Under the pieces are notes generated by a model. That model made no database searches and was not told the DNA's origin. It saw only the letters and a program-made list of their open reading frames with translations. Below are positions 32,370-39,560 of a stretch of DNA of 64,000 bases, piece after piece (positions within the stretch are counted from its first letter, which is position 1; each line of letters opens with the position of its first letter). Made by a program: the position numbers and the translations under genes. This stretch comes from Symbiodinium sp. CCMP2592 (taxonomy: Eukaryota; Sar; Dinophyceae; Suessiales; Symbiodiniaceae). The DNA lies in assembly GCA_905221615.1 (NCBI GenBank), contig CAJNDT010002779.1:310001-374000 (forward strand), given 5' to 3'.

Positions 32370-32766
32370 AGAAAGGCGATTCGTCTGTCAAGTGGATAAG
32401 CACATGTTTATTCGGGCTACATAGGCGACCGAAGACCATCCGAGCAGGCTGCCGATGCCCAGTACAACGTGCAGCCGGAGTCCATCGAGTCTGTATGGAA
32501 CATTCGAGGTGTGCTTTGCAATGGACCCTAAAGCCTAAACCCTATAACGGTTTAGGCTTTAGGGTTTAGGGTAACTTATAATCCTAAACCCCAACCAAAC
32601 GCTTCGAGGTGTGCTTTGCAATGGACCCTAAACCCTATAACTTATAATCCTAAACCCTAAGCAAACTGTTCGAGGTGTGCTTTGCAATGGCTGGCACCGT
32701 ATCCTCGTGACCATCAAGCCGAAGGCCGTCAGCAGAACGCGCTTTGAGCACGGCTATGCGAACTGA
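10379..32766 (+). CDS. SUOX: Sulfite oxidase, 22 exons, probably mitochondrial
   Basis: Oxidises sulfite to sulfate at a molybdopterin centre and passes electrons through an N-terminal cytochrome b5 domain to cytochrome c. Exons: 10379-10468, 15305-15418, 16125-16216, 16427-16483, 17349-17472, 17723-17839, 18377-18424, 19347-19402, 21491-21575, 21846-21932, 22318-22404, 22928-22961, 24250-24299, 25072-25152, 25636-25706, 27405-27477, 28203-28269, 29339-29420, 30202-30271, 31687-31749, 32448-32508, 32675-32766. They sum to 567 codons including the TGA; animal enzymes are of similar length. Residues 1-30 (MAFSRRLRALGSLNRLKS...) look like a mitochondrial presequence. Residues 31-68 form a Lys/Glu-rich linker. 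The b5 domain shows HPGG (His104) and a second haem-ligand candidate in MYAQHN (His129). The Mo site is IIQCSGNRR, with Cys277 as the expected metal ligand, followed by YGASIPL, MNGEPIP and DHG. The dimerisation domain has KGWAWSGGG, TWAWTQW and WNIRG. Donors are a mix of GT, GC and GA. Exons 1 and 2 rest only on phase and composition and are less certain than the rest. Confidence 0.88.
10485..10535. repeat. GTA trinucleotide microsatellite
   Basis: About nine GTA/GTAGTA units with interruptions, in the first intron of the proposed sulfite oxidase gene, some 20 bp after its exon 1 donor. Confidence 0.8.
10793..11020. mobile_element. MITE, family A, with telomere-like insert
   Basis: A family A copy whose right end (TTACTAAGTCCCCC) appears twice. 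Between the two lies CCCTAAACCCTAAACCCC plus AGGAACCCTTAAA-like filler. The outer right terminus ends at the usual CCCCCCAAGTA. Confidence 0.8.
11140..11264. mobile_element. MITE-like element, family B variant
   Basis: Termini ACTTAGAGGCCCAGGG and CCCTGGGCCTCTAAGTA; the interior follows the family B pattern of TAGTAAGTAGG and TTATAACC arms. Confidence 0.75.
11448..11570. mobile_element. MITE-like element, family B variant
   Basis: Termini ACTTAAAGGCCCGGGGGAC and CCCCTGGGCCTCTAAG. It is close to the copy at 11140-11264 and about 180 bp away in the same orientation. Confidence 0.75.
11660..11755. mobile_element. MITE-like element, family I
   Basis: AAGGCTCCATGTAGCCC on the left pairs with TGGAGCCTTAGGGCT on the right. 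Relatives lie at 31780-31876 and, more distantly, 34850-34955. Confidence 0.7.
11876..11976. mobile_element. AT-rich inverted-repeat element
   Basis: AGGAGCCTAAATGATTA on the left pairs imperfectly with TAATTATGCAGGCCCC on the right, around an ATAATTATATATTATAG core. A similar element lies at 15505-15612. Confidence 0.5.
12276..12418 (+). other. Protein-like open segment in the sulfite oxidase intron
   Basis: A frame reading RRFDETSEINLKLLKFSEE is bounded by an AG acceptor (CTGCAAG) and a GC donor, so it could be an alternative exon. It does not fit the phase of the flanking exon at 15305, so it is left out of the gene model. No domain is recognised. Confidence 0.2.
12934..13066. mobile_element. 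MITE-like element, family A
   Basis: Termini ACTTGGAGGGTCGCGGGAC and CCCCCGACCCCCCAAG, full length. Confidence 0.8.
13287..13420. mobile_element. MITE-like element, family A
   Basis: Reverse-oriented copy with termini ACTTGGGGGGTCGGGGGAC and CCCTCGACCCCCAAGTA, about 220 bp after another copy of the family. Confidence 0.8.
13446..13543. mobile_element. MITE-like element, family C
   Basis: GAGTTTCCGAAAATAGGGGA on the left pairs with CTTCGGAAACTCC on the right. It starts only about 25 bp after a family A copy. Confidence 0.8.
13560..13920. repeat. Repeated GGCGGCCTGGCGGG/GCAAGGCG-type segments
   Basis: Three related blocks containing TTTGCAAGGCG(A/C)(G/A)GTGGCCGGGG and GAGGGGGAGG occur around 13590, 13692 and 13890, alternating with TACTATTTTGAGGGG-like AT-rich stretches. 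They look like a decayed local repeat; the origin was not recognised. Confidence 0.5.
14573..14670. mobile_element. MITE-like element, family C
   Basis: GGTTTCCGAAAATAGGGGAC on the left pairs with TTTTCGGAAACTCCC on the right. It interrupts an open + frame running 14320-14575, and another open frame resumes after it. Confidence 0.8.
14813..14931. mobile_element. MITE-like element, family E
   Basis: GTTGATGATATAAATCCTGC on the left pairs with GCAGGATGTTTATCATCAGC on the right. It is one of six family E copies. Confidence 0.8.
15072..15113. repeat. CCCTAAA tract
   Basis: Five to six nearly perfect CCCTAAA units in the second intron of the sulfite oxidase gene. Confidence 0.85.
15505..15612. 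mobile_element. AT-rich inverted-repeat element
   Basis: AGGGGCCTTCATAATTACC on the left and TAATTATTAAGGCCCCTAT on the right form the outer arms. It is similar in layout to 11876-11976 and lies just downstream of sulfite oxidase exon 2. Confidence 0.55.
15797..15896. mobile_element. MITE, family H, with 8-bp target duplication
   Basis: TTAGAAGCTGCCCCCACCC on the left and GGGTGGGGGCCCCTTCTAA on the right. The 8-mer ACAAGTTG occurs exactly at both ends (15797-15804 and 15889-15896), which is a clear target-site duplication. Confidence 0.88.
16004..16100. repeat. CCCTAAA/CCCCTAAA tract
   Basis: About thirteen units of mixed CCCTAAA, CCCCTAAA and TCCCTAAA, ending about 25 bp before sulfite oxidase exon 3. 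Confidence 0.85.
17524..17700. repeat. Short tandem repeat of the AGGAACCCTTAA type
   Basis: About ten to twelve units of roughly 15 bp, reading AAAGGGATCCTTAAAGGAAC with variants. Both strands stay open, which creates low-complexity frames of no coding significance. The same sequence type appears as filler inside MITEs elsewhere in the window. Confidence 0.85.
17841..17884. repeat. TAG/GTA trinucleotide microsatellite
   Basis: About fourteen uninterrupted units that begin at the proposed GA donor (GAGTAG) of sulfite oxidase exon 6. Confidence 0.9.
18249..18374. mobile_element. MITE, family A, abutting a sulfite oxidase exon
   Basis: Termini ACTTGGGGGTCGGGGGAC and CTCCCGACCCTCCAAG. The right end stops 2 bp before exon 7 (18377), so the element's edge supplies most of the 3' splice-site context. 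Confidence 0.82.
18664..18778. mobile_element. MITE-like element, family C
   Basis: ATATGGGAGTTTCCGAAAAT on the left pairs with TTCTCGGAAACTCCCATG on the right. Confidence 0.8.
18984..19060. mobile_element. Short inverted-repeat element, single copy here
   Basis: GAAGGTAGGTAGGATTAAGG on the left pairs with CCCACCTACCTTC on the right. It lies in the same sulfite oxidase intron as three other elements. Confidence 0.55.
19083..19305. mobile_element. MITE, family B, with telomere-like insert and duplicated right end
   Basis: The element ends at 19204. Its last 28 bp (19177-19204) recur almost unchanged at 19278-19305, after CCCTAAACCCTAAACCCC plus AGATCCCTTTAAGGAACCC filler. This is the same architecture as at 5093-5303. 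Confidence 0.8.
20780..20889. mobile_element. MITE-like element, family G
   Basis: TATGGGTGGTTGTCAAAATT on the left pairs with AATTTTAACAACTACCCATA on the right. Three family members occur in the window. Confidence 0.78.
20956..21055. mobile_element. MITE-like element, family E
   Basis: GTTGATGATATAAATCCTGC on the left pairs with GCAGGATTTATATCATCAGC on the right, full length. Confidence 0.82.
22488..22545. repeat. CCCTAAA tract
   Basis: About eight near-perfect units in a sulfite oxidase intron, roughly 85 bp after the exon 11 donor. Confidence 0.88.
22722..22828. mobile_element. MITE-like element, family E
   Basis: ACGGTTCATGATATAATTCC on the left and GCAGGGCTTATACCATCAAC on the right. 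It ends 100 bp before exon 12. Confidence 0.75.
23695..23809. mobile_element. MITE, family H, with 8-bp target duplication
   Basis: TTAGAAGCTGCCCCCACCC on the left and GGGTGGAGTCCCCTTCTAA on the right. The 8-mer CTTAAACC occurs exactly on both sides (23695-23702 and 23802-23809). Confidence 0.88.
24113..24207. mobile_element. MITE-like element, family G
   Basis: ATGGGTGGTTGTCAAAATTA on the left pairs with AAAATTGACAACCACCCA on the right. It ends about 40 bp before sulfite oxidase exon 13. Confidence 0.8.
24709..24795. mobile_element. Short inverted-repeat element, single copy here
   Basis: CCAGAAAGTTGGAATATG on the left is mirrored by CATTCCAACTTTCTGG on the right. Confidence 0.65.
26551..26746. 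mobile_element. MITE, family C, with internal filler
   Basis: CATGGGAGTTTCCGAAAACG on the left and TTTTCGGAGACTCCCAG on the right. The element is enlarged by AGATCCCTTTAAGGGAGCCC-type filler in its right half, matching the filler found in families A, B, D and E. Confidence 0.75.
27291..27393. mobile_element. MITE, family E, next to a sulfite oxidase exon
   Basis: ACGGTTGATGATATAAATCC on the left, GCAGAATTGATATCATCAAC on the right. It ends 12 bp before exon 16 (27405). Confidence 0.82.
27700..27900. repeat. CAT/CGT trinucleotide-rich segment
   Basis: A (CAT)n run at 27792-27840 within a longer GAT/CAT/CGT-rich stretch. Both strands are open and encode only Met/Ile/Val runs, so this is treated as a microsatellite. 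Confidence 0.85.
28264..28437. repeat. Telomere-like tract bracketed by a 22-bp copy of an exon end
   Basis: The end of sulfite oxidase exon 17 and the start of its intron (28264-28285, containing GATGGCTGCAGCTGGG) recur exactly at 28416-28437. The space between is filled by CCCTAAACCCC-type repeats. Confidence 0.9.
28620..28714. mobile_element. MITE-like element, family F
   Basis: ACCCAGAGGCTCCATAGTAG on the left, CTACTATGGAGCCTTAGGGT on the right. Confidence 0.78.
28924..29027. mobile_element. MITE-like element, family G
   Basis: ATGGGTGGTTGTCAAAAATA on the left, ATTTTGACAACCACCC on the right. The flanks share TTAT, a possible short target duplication. Confidence 0.8.
29437..29532. mobile_element. 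MITE, family D, just after a sulfite oxidase exon
   Basis: CAGAGAACCCAATACCCCTT on the left, AAGTAAGGGGTATTGGG on the right. It begins 16 bp after the end of exon 18 (29420). Confidence 0.8.
29993..30186. mobile_element. MITE, family D, with telomere-like insert, before an exon
   Basis: CCCAGAGATCCCAATACCCC on the left and GGGGATCTCTGGG on the right. The right half is duplicated (TTCCTTAATTAAGGGG twice) around CCCTAAACCC and AGGATCCCTTTAAAGG filler. Exon 19 starts about 15 bp downstream. Confidence 0.8.
31487..31686. mobile_element. MITE, family D, whose end is the splice acceptor
   Basis: CCCAGAGAACCCAATACCCC on the left, GGGGTTCTCTGGGCAG on the right. The final CAG is immediately followed by exon 20 (31687). 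It carries the same telomere-like and GGATCC filler as the copy at 29993. Confidence 0.85.
31780..31876. mobile_element. MITE-like element, family I
   Basis: AAGGCTCCATGTGCAC on the left, GTACATGGAGCCTTTGG on the right. It begins about 30 bp after sulfite oxidase exon 20. Confidence 0.72.
32312..32365. repeat. CT dinucleotide microsatellite
   Basis: About 25 uninterrupted CT units, 80 bp upstream of sulfite oxidase exon 21. It could serve as a very long polypyrimidine tract. Confidence 0.92.
32503..32690. repeat. Intron made of two tandem duplications with telomere-like filler
   Basis: A 22-bp sequence spanning the exon 21/exon 22 junction (containing GAGGTGTGCTTTGCAATGG) occurs at 32503-32524, 32603-32624 and 32669-32690. 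The two gaps hold CCCTAAACCCTATAA-type sequence. The intron (32509-32674) begins with the GT of the first copy and ends with the GAG of the third. Confidence 0.92.
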
Positions 32767-33355
32767 GCGGCAGAAACGCAGAGACTCCAATGTGAACACC
32801 CTAAACCCTAAACCCTGAACCCCAATGTCCCCTAAGTCCGGGTCCCTCCTTGAAAACCCCCATGAGAATTGAAGGATTATTCGCACGTTAAAATAGGGGG
32901 GGATATGAAGTCGTTGAAAGAGTTTCATGATCAGTGGTTTCCCGTCCTTTCTCTGTGCCAGCCGTTCTAGACTGGCTGAGCTTGTTTTTTTAGGGATGGG
33001 GACCTCTCCCATCTAGCTTCGGAGAAGTCGCCAGAGCTGTTCAGTTTGGAGGCTGAAAACAGCGGCAAGATGGGTTCAGGGACCTTCTCTCAGGGATTCC
33101 TATGAAAGGACTAGTGACTAGACGCTATAGATCCCTGCCTCCTAAAACAGGACAGCCTTTCAAGTCACATCGCTTGCTGATAGACGGACCATCCTCCGCA
33201 ACGGCAGAGCCATCGATTCGAAAATGATCGCCGGGTCGAGTCGTTTTGAAGCCTACCTTGAAGGGGTCTATACAGGTTCCTTTAAGGGACATTGAAGGGA
33301 CCTATGCGGCTTAAGGGGTTCTATCAGGGGTCTTTAGGGGTTAGGGTTTAGGGTC

Positions 33356-33485
33356 TACCTGCTACCTATAGTCGCTATTGTAGTTCTCCATTTTGGTTAA
33401 CTTAACCAGCTTTATTATGATTCGGATCCTATAATACGCATGTGGTTGACCAACAAGGAACTACAGTGCAGGCTATGGGCAACCT
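33356..33485. mobile_element. MITE-like element, family K
   Basis: CTACCTATAGTCGCTATTG on the left and a right end with GGAACTACAGTGCAGGC then CTATGGGCAACC form an imperfect hairpin. A relative lies at 39565-39660 (TTGTAGCTCCATTTCCTGG). Confidence 0.5.
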
Positions 33486-33636
33486 TATTTCATCTGCCTA
33501 GTAGGGCGATTCTCCTGTAACCTACGTGTCGAAACCTGAGAACTTCCTTGGACCTTCTTAAATGACAGCTGTGCTGGCGAAAGCCACCTCAGCCTAGTGC
33601 TAAAGCAACTCTCGGAGAACTCGGGCGCGAACTGTC

Positions 33637-33735
33637 CTTGGAGGTTCATGGGTAGTTATAAGTAGGGTTATAAGTCCCCTAATTCGGGTTACAAGCATAG
33701 TTACCCTACTTATAACTAACCATGAACCTCCAAGT
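33637..33735. mobile_element. MITE-like element, family B short form
   Basis: CTTGGAGGTTCATGGGTAG on the left, CTAACCATGAACCTCCAAG on the right. A near-identical short form lies at 35015-35116. Confidence 0.8.
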
Positions 33736-33836
33736 TTCAGTGCCTCCAGGAAAGCATTGGTTCGCGGTGTTGGGTTCAGGAGTTGGCGTTTTCTGTGCAT
33801 GCATGGCATGTCCTCCAAAAGAACCATGACCTAAAT

Positions 33837-33930
33837 TACCCATAGGCCCCAAAGTAGTTCCTTTTTGGGGTTACCTTCTAGAATTCTAAATATGAACCCC
33901 AAAAACGGAACTACTTTGGGGCTTTAGGTA
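33837..33930. mobile_element. MITE-like element, family F
   Basis: TTACCCATAGGCCCCAAAGT on the left, ACTTTGGGGCTTTAGGTAA on the right. Confidence 0.82.
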
Positions 33931-34849
33931 ATGAATATCGACAGGAATGACAGGAGTGGACGCCACAAGCACGAAGCCTTACAACGCGGCCACTGGCTGC
34001 CTGCAAGCCTATGTCTTACGCCGACACAATGAACCCTAGTTGTTTTGTTGACGTCCGTGTCAGGGGCCATGTCTGTGGTGTATCTCCTCAATAAGCCCAT
34101 ACAGAGCCTGGCTGAGAAGACGAGCTCTTCTTTAAAAGCTTGCAAACGTCAATCAGTGACGTCTGATAATATGCTTGCAAGAGTTCGGATATTTGCCGTG
34201 TGCTATCAGGTAGTCCATGTGGATATTTGCCGTCGGGTATCAGGCAGTCCATGTATAACCGAGCGTACAATCTAGCGCTAATCACTAAGGCCCCTGCATT
34301 ACGCCAGCCTGAAAATCCTGCAAGGAACCCTTTAACAAAGGAGTTGGCCTACTTAACAAAACACAATGGCAGTCCCTGTGCAGTTACAGTAGGGCATGCC
34401 GGTTGTTAGATACCCTAACCAAAGGAACCCCTTTTCCCAGGTGTCCCGACGGGGCGAACTCTTGATGCTAGGGTGCCACAGGATCCGATTTTGGGAGCAA
34501 TCGGGTCTTCCAGGAAGCTGACTGGACGTAACGGGACGAAGTAGGAAGGTTGCAATCGCCCTGCTATCGCTACTACAATTTGAGGCATTTGGGCTATTTT
34601 GAACCCGTAAACCCCAACGTTTAACCCGGCGTCCGACTGTGGGGTTTGGGATTCATTGAAGCCTACAGACCCCAAGCCCTTCAATCCAAACCCGAAACCT
34701 ATGGCATAGTATTCCTGAGGCCACAAGGACTAAAATTTTGAAGCCTTTGGGCCCAAAGACCATGGTACATACTCAAACTCCGTAGGCTGAGGGCAGTCTG
34801 TCCGTTTCTGCTCCAAGCATGGATAGCCTTGCCGTACCCTCAGACTCCA

Positions 34850-34955
34850 AGCCTAAGGGTCCATGTACCCAAACAGTATATACTTTGGGCCCAACGTACC
34901 TATAATATAGGGGGTACTTTAAGGCCAAAGTATATACTGTTTGGGTAGATGGACC
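34850..34955. mobile_element. Inverted-repeat element related to family I
   Basis: AAGGGTCCATGTACCCAAAC on the left, GTTTGGGTAGATGGACCCT on the right, with inner arms AGTATATACTTTGGGCC and GGCCAAAGTATATACT. Confidence 0.75.
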
Positions 34956-35014
34956 CTCAGACTCCAAGCACACAAAGCGCCCGCTTCGGGGTTGACAGTT
35001 TCTAAACAATGCCT

Positions 35015-35116
35015 ACCTTGGAGGTTCATGGGTAGTTATAAGTAGGGCAACTATACTTATGACCGATATTAGGGGACTTATAACCCTACTTATAACTACC
35101 CATGGAACTCCAAGTA
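35015..35116. mobile_element. MITE-like element, family B short form
   Basis: ACCTTGGAGGTTCATGGGTA on the left, TACCCATGGAACTCCAAG on the right. Confidence 0.8.
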
Positions 35117-35198
35117 CCTTGGGCCAGTATTCGCCGTGCTATAGGGTTAAGCCAACACCCCGGACCTGCGGTGATGCCAGAGATTGAAGATCACAGCC

Positions 35199-35391
35199 TT
35201 CACCTTGAGATCCCAATACCCCTTAGTCAAGGAATATACCTTGAATCATACTATTAAGGCCCCTATTATTGAAGGTATATACCCCTTAATGAAGGAATAT
35301 ACCTCAAACTATAATATTAAGGCCGTGTCATTGAAGGCATATAGTCCTTAATTAAGGGGTATTGTATTGGGTTCTCTGGGCAGCTGCACCT
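35199..35391. mobile_element. MITE, family D, with near-8-bp target duplication
   Basis: GAGATCCCAATACCCCTTAG on the left, GGGTTCTCTGGGCAG on the right. The flanks read TTCACCTT and TGCACCTT, one mismatch in 8. The middle is partly duplicated (AGGAATATACCT twice). Confidence 0.78.
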
Positions 35392-35990
35392 TAAGAGCCC
35401 CAGTCTAACTTAGTGCATCAAGCAGCATCCTTAATTACTATAGAAGTCTCGAAAATTACCAACAGTATTCCTCAGGGTTCTTTATTAAATTTATAGAATA
35501 ATGTACGCCGAACAGACTTCATGCCCGATCACATCCCCAGGGCCTCTTTTCAGCTACTCAGGTTCCTACGTCAAGTCCTCGTCCCTAAAGCCCAAACCCA
35601 CACTAGACCCGAGTCACTAAACCCTCCCCCAGAAATCCTTAGCCCTAAAGAGCAGCTTGTTACACGTCCTGAACGGATCGACTTGCAAGCGTAGGGCTTC
35701 AAATCATTGAGTGTGGGCAGTTGGGGCAAGGGATGTAGGCTAGGGTTTAGGATTTTGGTTTTCAGAGACAGGGATTGGGGATTCGGGGGTGTGGGGTCTA
35801 GTCCAAGGTTTAGGCTGAGATGTAGCAAGTTTGCAGGGTTTCATGGGATGCGGAGCATAAGCTAGGCAACACAAAAGTCACGGTTCGTACCGGCCCTTTT
35901 TCCTTTTTCCGCATCTGGGGAAATGTGTTGCTTGCAGGTTTGGGTGATGTTTACTGCACTTGCGCTTTTGGGGGGGTCCCTTGCAAAACT

Positions 35991-36083
35991 ACCCGCAGGC
36001 CCCAAAGTAGTTCCTTGTTGGGAGTACCCTACAGAATTCTATATATGAACCCCAAAAAGGAATTACTTTGGGGCCTTTAGGAC
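35991..36083. mobile_element. MITE-like element, family F
   Basis: ACCCGCAGGCCCCAAAGTAG on the left, TTACTTTGGGGCCTTTAGG on the right. Confidence 0.8.
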
Positions 36084-36192
36084 ATTCCGACGCCGAGTCG
36101 TGACATCTCAGGATCTGAATGCTTTCCGGGCGAGGCTAGGCTATGCTGTGATCTATTTTCCGGTTTGTTGATGTTAGAGGGTTCGATCTATG

Positions 36193-36235
<43 letters not shown>

Positions 36236-36262
36236 CATATGTATATATATATATATATGTAT
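36193..36262. repeat. TA dinucleotide microsatellite
   Basis: Two TA runs with ATGTA interruptions. Confidence 0.92.
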
Positions 36263-36942
36263 ACACATGTTTTTAAGTTATGAATCAGGGACTATAAGGG
36301 GGGATGGTTACTGCTGAAGTCGACTTCAGGGCTTTAGGGGTGCAGCATGCAGTCTTTACGCTTAGTGCGGTCCGACTGTGGTTTGAATGGTCGCAAGTTT
36401 CGGGCGATAGATGTGAAGTCGTTCTACTACTAAGTTACTAAGCCCTGAACCCGAAACCCTGAACCCTAAACCCTACACCAAAATCCCTAGACCCTAAACC
36501 CAAGGTTTTTCACCGCTGCCGCTTTGCTCGAGCCTTTAAAAACTTTTACTGCTGCGAGATTATTGCCTTCAGGCCGGCTGCGCATGATCTAGGTAGGCAA
36601 CACAGAAGTCTACGGCTGAGTAGTTAGCGATAATGTCCTGTTAGATACTCCTGTTTAAGTCTATACTATGACATATCCCCACACCTTGCTAAGCCTGTGT
36701 TAAAGCCTTATAGCCCCTGTAACAACCCTGTCAAAAGCCTGTAGTCAAACAAAAACTTTGTCTATATATCTACCCTAGCAAGCAAACAGCGCAGCAACCC
36801 TATCCGAATTGTTGAGGCCACTATATGACAAAACCCTCAGATTGTTAAGGACCGTATAGATCCTGAACCTGAAACCCTATAAACCCTAAACTTAGGGTCC
36901 AAACCTTTAACCCTAAACCTTCTCATTGTGAAAGCCCCTACA

Positions 36943-37049
36943 GATGGGAGTCTCCGAAACTAGGGGACCCTAATAGAGTACCCTCAATAGTAGGATCCTT
37001 ATCATAAGTACCCGAGAAAAAGGTACCCGTAGTTTTCGGCAAGTCCCAG
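36943..37049. mobile_element. MITE-like element, family C
   Basis: GATGGGAGTCTCCGAAACTA on the left, TAGTTTTCGGCAAGTCCCA on the right; somewhat diverged. Confidence 0.75.
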
Positions 37050-37148
37050 ATTGAGGCCCCTTTATCGGAGATGCTCCTCAGGGTCTCGGTTGTTGAGCCC
37101 AGGATCAGGGCAAGGCAAGCGTCCTCATTGGGTTTGGGCTTGGGCTTT

Positions 37149-37241
37149 ACCCTAAGGCGCCATAGTAGTTCCTTTTTGGGAATACCTTATAGGATTCTAA
37201 ATGTGCACCACAAAAAGGAACTACTTTGGGGCCTTAGGGTA
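37149..37241. mobile_element. MITE-like element, family F
   Basis: ACCCTAAGGCGCCATAGTAG on the left, CTACTTTGGGGCCTTAGGGT on the right. Confidence 0.8.
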
Positions 37242-37528
37242 AGGCTTCCGTAAGGGGTTTATGGGTAGTTGTCTTGTTCAACATACTTGCAAGGTGTTAT
37301 CAAGCCCCATACTGAAACGCTAAACCCTAGGCGACCGGCAAGTGAGGCCCCCACGGAGAAACGGTGCACACTCAGCTTCAACACATAAACCAGACACTAC
37401 ACCCTGAACCCTAGGCACGACACCTGCGCCTGGAGAACGCTCCACCCGAAATACAAAAACTGCGTAATTACGCCTCATGGGTGTAGGGTTTAGGGTTGAG
37501 GGCTTGCGTATGAAGCCCCAAAAGTACT

Positions 37529-37652
37529 ACTTGGAGGGTCGGGGGACTCAGTAACTGGTAATTTTAGGGACTTATAAGGACCATAACCCCAATTAGGGTC
37601 CCTTTTAGGGTACTTATAAGTCTACGTACTAACTACTTACTACCCCCAAGTA
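37529..37652. mobile_element. MITE-like element, family A, right end shortened
   Basis: ACTTGGAGGGTCGGGGGACT on the left. The right end lacks the AAGTCCCCCGA block and ends TACTACCCCCAAG. Confidence 0.75.
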
Positions 37653-37807
37653 AGCCCTGAGCAACACTTTCATCGTTGAGGGCCACCAGTTGCAGCGATG
37701 GCAGCTGCCCGGATGCAGGGGTGCTACGGTTGATGCCTAGGGTTCCTTTAAAAGGATCTATATGGGTAACTTTAAGTGGTTCCTTTAAGGGGTGTTTGGG
37801 TTTAGGG

Positions 37808-37900
37808 ATAGAAATCCTGCATGGCCCATAATAAGGAATATACCATACTTCCCATAGTTTCGGGTCCTTGAGGTACTGCAGGATTTAAATCATCAGCCGT
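37808..37900. mobile_element. MITE-like element, family E
   Basis: GAAATCCTGCATGGCCC on the left, GCAGGATTTAAATCATCAGC on the right. The left outer arm is missing. Confidence 0.7.
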
Positions 37901-38180
37901 ATTTCCAGGTGTCGGGATGGAGGGTTCGGGGGACCAGGATGGTCCAGGGAAGTGAAGTTACATCACGGGCGTGGGATTGAAGGGTTCAGGGTTCACGGGT
38001 TTAGGGTTTAGGGTTTAGGGGCGTGGGATTGAAGGGTTCAGGGTTCATGGAGGGGATTTGTAGGATTTTGGGTCAACCCGAAGCCCCAAGCCCTGTGACG
38101 GGTTTTCGGTTATGGACAGCGGGAGTTACAAGCCCCGCCTACCTACGCCCCAGGCTTCATCTAAAGATGGGTTTAGGGGT

Positions 38181-38275
38181 TACCCATAGGCCCCAAAGTA
38201 GTTCCTTTTTGGGATTATCTTATAGAGTTCTATATATGAATCCCCAAGAAGGAACTACTTTGGGCCTTTGCATAG
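38181..38275. mobile_element. MITE-like element, family F
   Basis: TACCCATAGGCCCCAAAGTA on the left, TACTTTGGGCCTTTGCATA on the right. Confidence 0.8.
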
Positions 38276-38478
38276 GGGTTAGGGTCCGTTCCCTCAGAGA
38301 GGAAGTACGGTGCGGATAATCGTTCCGAAGCCACAACAACAGGCATCTACGTGACAGTCTTTACGCTTTTGGATCCCAAGTTTAGTTTCCACGATTTGCC
38401 ATCGAGAACTCCACATGCAAGGTGCCACTGTAGACCATGGTAAGCCTTGCAGATCATGTAGAGGAGCTCATAATAGTT

Positions 38479-38540
38479 TAGGGTTTAGGGTTTAGGGTTT
38501 AGGGTTTAGGGTTTAGGGTTTAGGGTTTAGGGTTTAGGGT
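38479..38540. repeat. Near-perfect TTTAGGG array
   Basis: Eight to nine consecutive perfect TTTAGGG units, the cleanest telomere-like array in the window and therefore probably the most recent. Confidence 0.92.
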
Positions 38541-39169
38541 AAACATTCATAAATCCGGAAAGAATCCCGGTCACGAACCTGAACCTCCGAGGCTTTTCAA
38601 GACTTGGACCCGACACGACTCCCATTTTACAGTGACATGGTTCTAAACCACTAGGACCCAGAGTAGGCCCTTATTCCCTTTTTTGAGGGTTCAGGTTCCC
38701 TTATACGCCCCTTTAAACCAAAAAGGGCACCCTTTTTATTCCTAAGTTACTCTTGGGTCTAGACCATAAGAAGTCCTATAAACAAAACCTCACAACAACA
38801 TAGGGAAAGACGATCAGTCCTCCGCTTGAACAGCTCGATGACCTCAACACCGGATTATCCGAACTGTCGGCCTCCGCCCTTAGGCCATTGTTCCGTTTTT
38901 CTCTTAGTAGCCGAGGGAGTACACTTTACAGTTTTTGGGATAATACAGCCCCTTATAGAAGTGAAAGTGCACACTGTTTGGGACTTGAGAACTCAGCAAC
39001 TAAGTTCTGGCCTCAGGTTCCTTCTACAACTGCCCCACAGCACAAAGGGAGCCCTTTTTTCATCAGGAGGTTACTGGGGGTCCTTGGAAATCCTCAACGC
39101 CCCCAAATCCCTAAACCCCTCCGCAACCTCAGAGCCCCTAACCCCCAAAAACCCAAACCCCACTAAACT

Positions 39170-39294
39170 CTGGGGGGACGTAGTAAGTACTTAGTAAGTC
39201 GACTTATAAGTACCCTAAAAGGGACCCTGATTGGGGTTATGGTACCTAGAAGTCCCTAAAATAACCAGTTACTAAGTCCCCCGACCCTCCAAGC
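39170..39294. mobile_element. MITE-like element, family A
   Basis: Inverted copy with CTGGGGGGACGTAGTAAG on the left and TACTAAGTCCCCCGACC then CTCCAAG on the right. Confidence 0.78.
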
Positions 39295-39381
39295 AAACCC
39301 CTGCAGCCTTAAACCCTAAAGCCCCCAACACCCCTAAGAAGCGGTACATGGGCCCTTAAGTCATTACTCGTTACATGTAAT

Positions 39382-39560
39382 TACCCAAAGGCCCCAAAAT
39401 AGTTCCTTTTTGGGATTTCCTTTTAGGGTTCTGAATATGAACCCCAGAGTTCCTGTCGATATTCAATACCAAAAGGCCCCAAGGTAGTTCCTTTTTGGGG
39501 TTCATATTTAGAATTCTATAAGGTAACCCAAAAAGGAACTACTGTGGGGCCTATGGGTAA
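39382..39560. mobile_element. Two family F elements fused head to head
   Basis: The AGGCCCCAAA(A)TAGTTCCTTT arm occurs at 39389 and again near 39475, followed by a full right half ending CCTATGGGTAA. The stretch GTTCCTGTCGATATTC between them resembles sequence flanking the copy at 33837. Confidence 0.7.

Noticed and set aside
10379..32766. Nitrate reductase as an alternative call for the molybdenum enzyme
   Set aside because: The b5 domain precedes the molybdopterin domain, there is no FAD/NAD reductase part, and the C-terminus (WNIRG..CNGWHR) follows sulfite oxidase.
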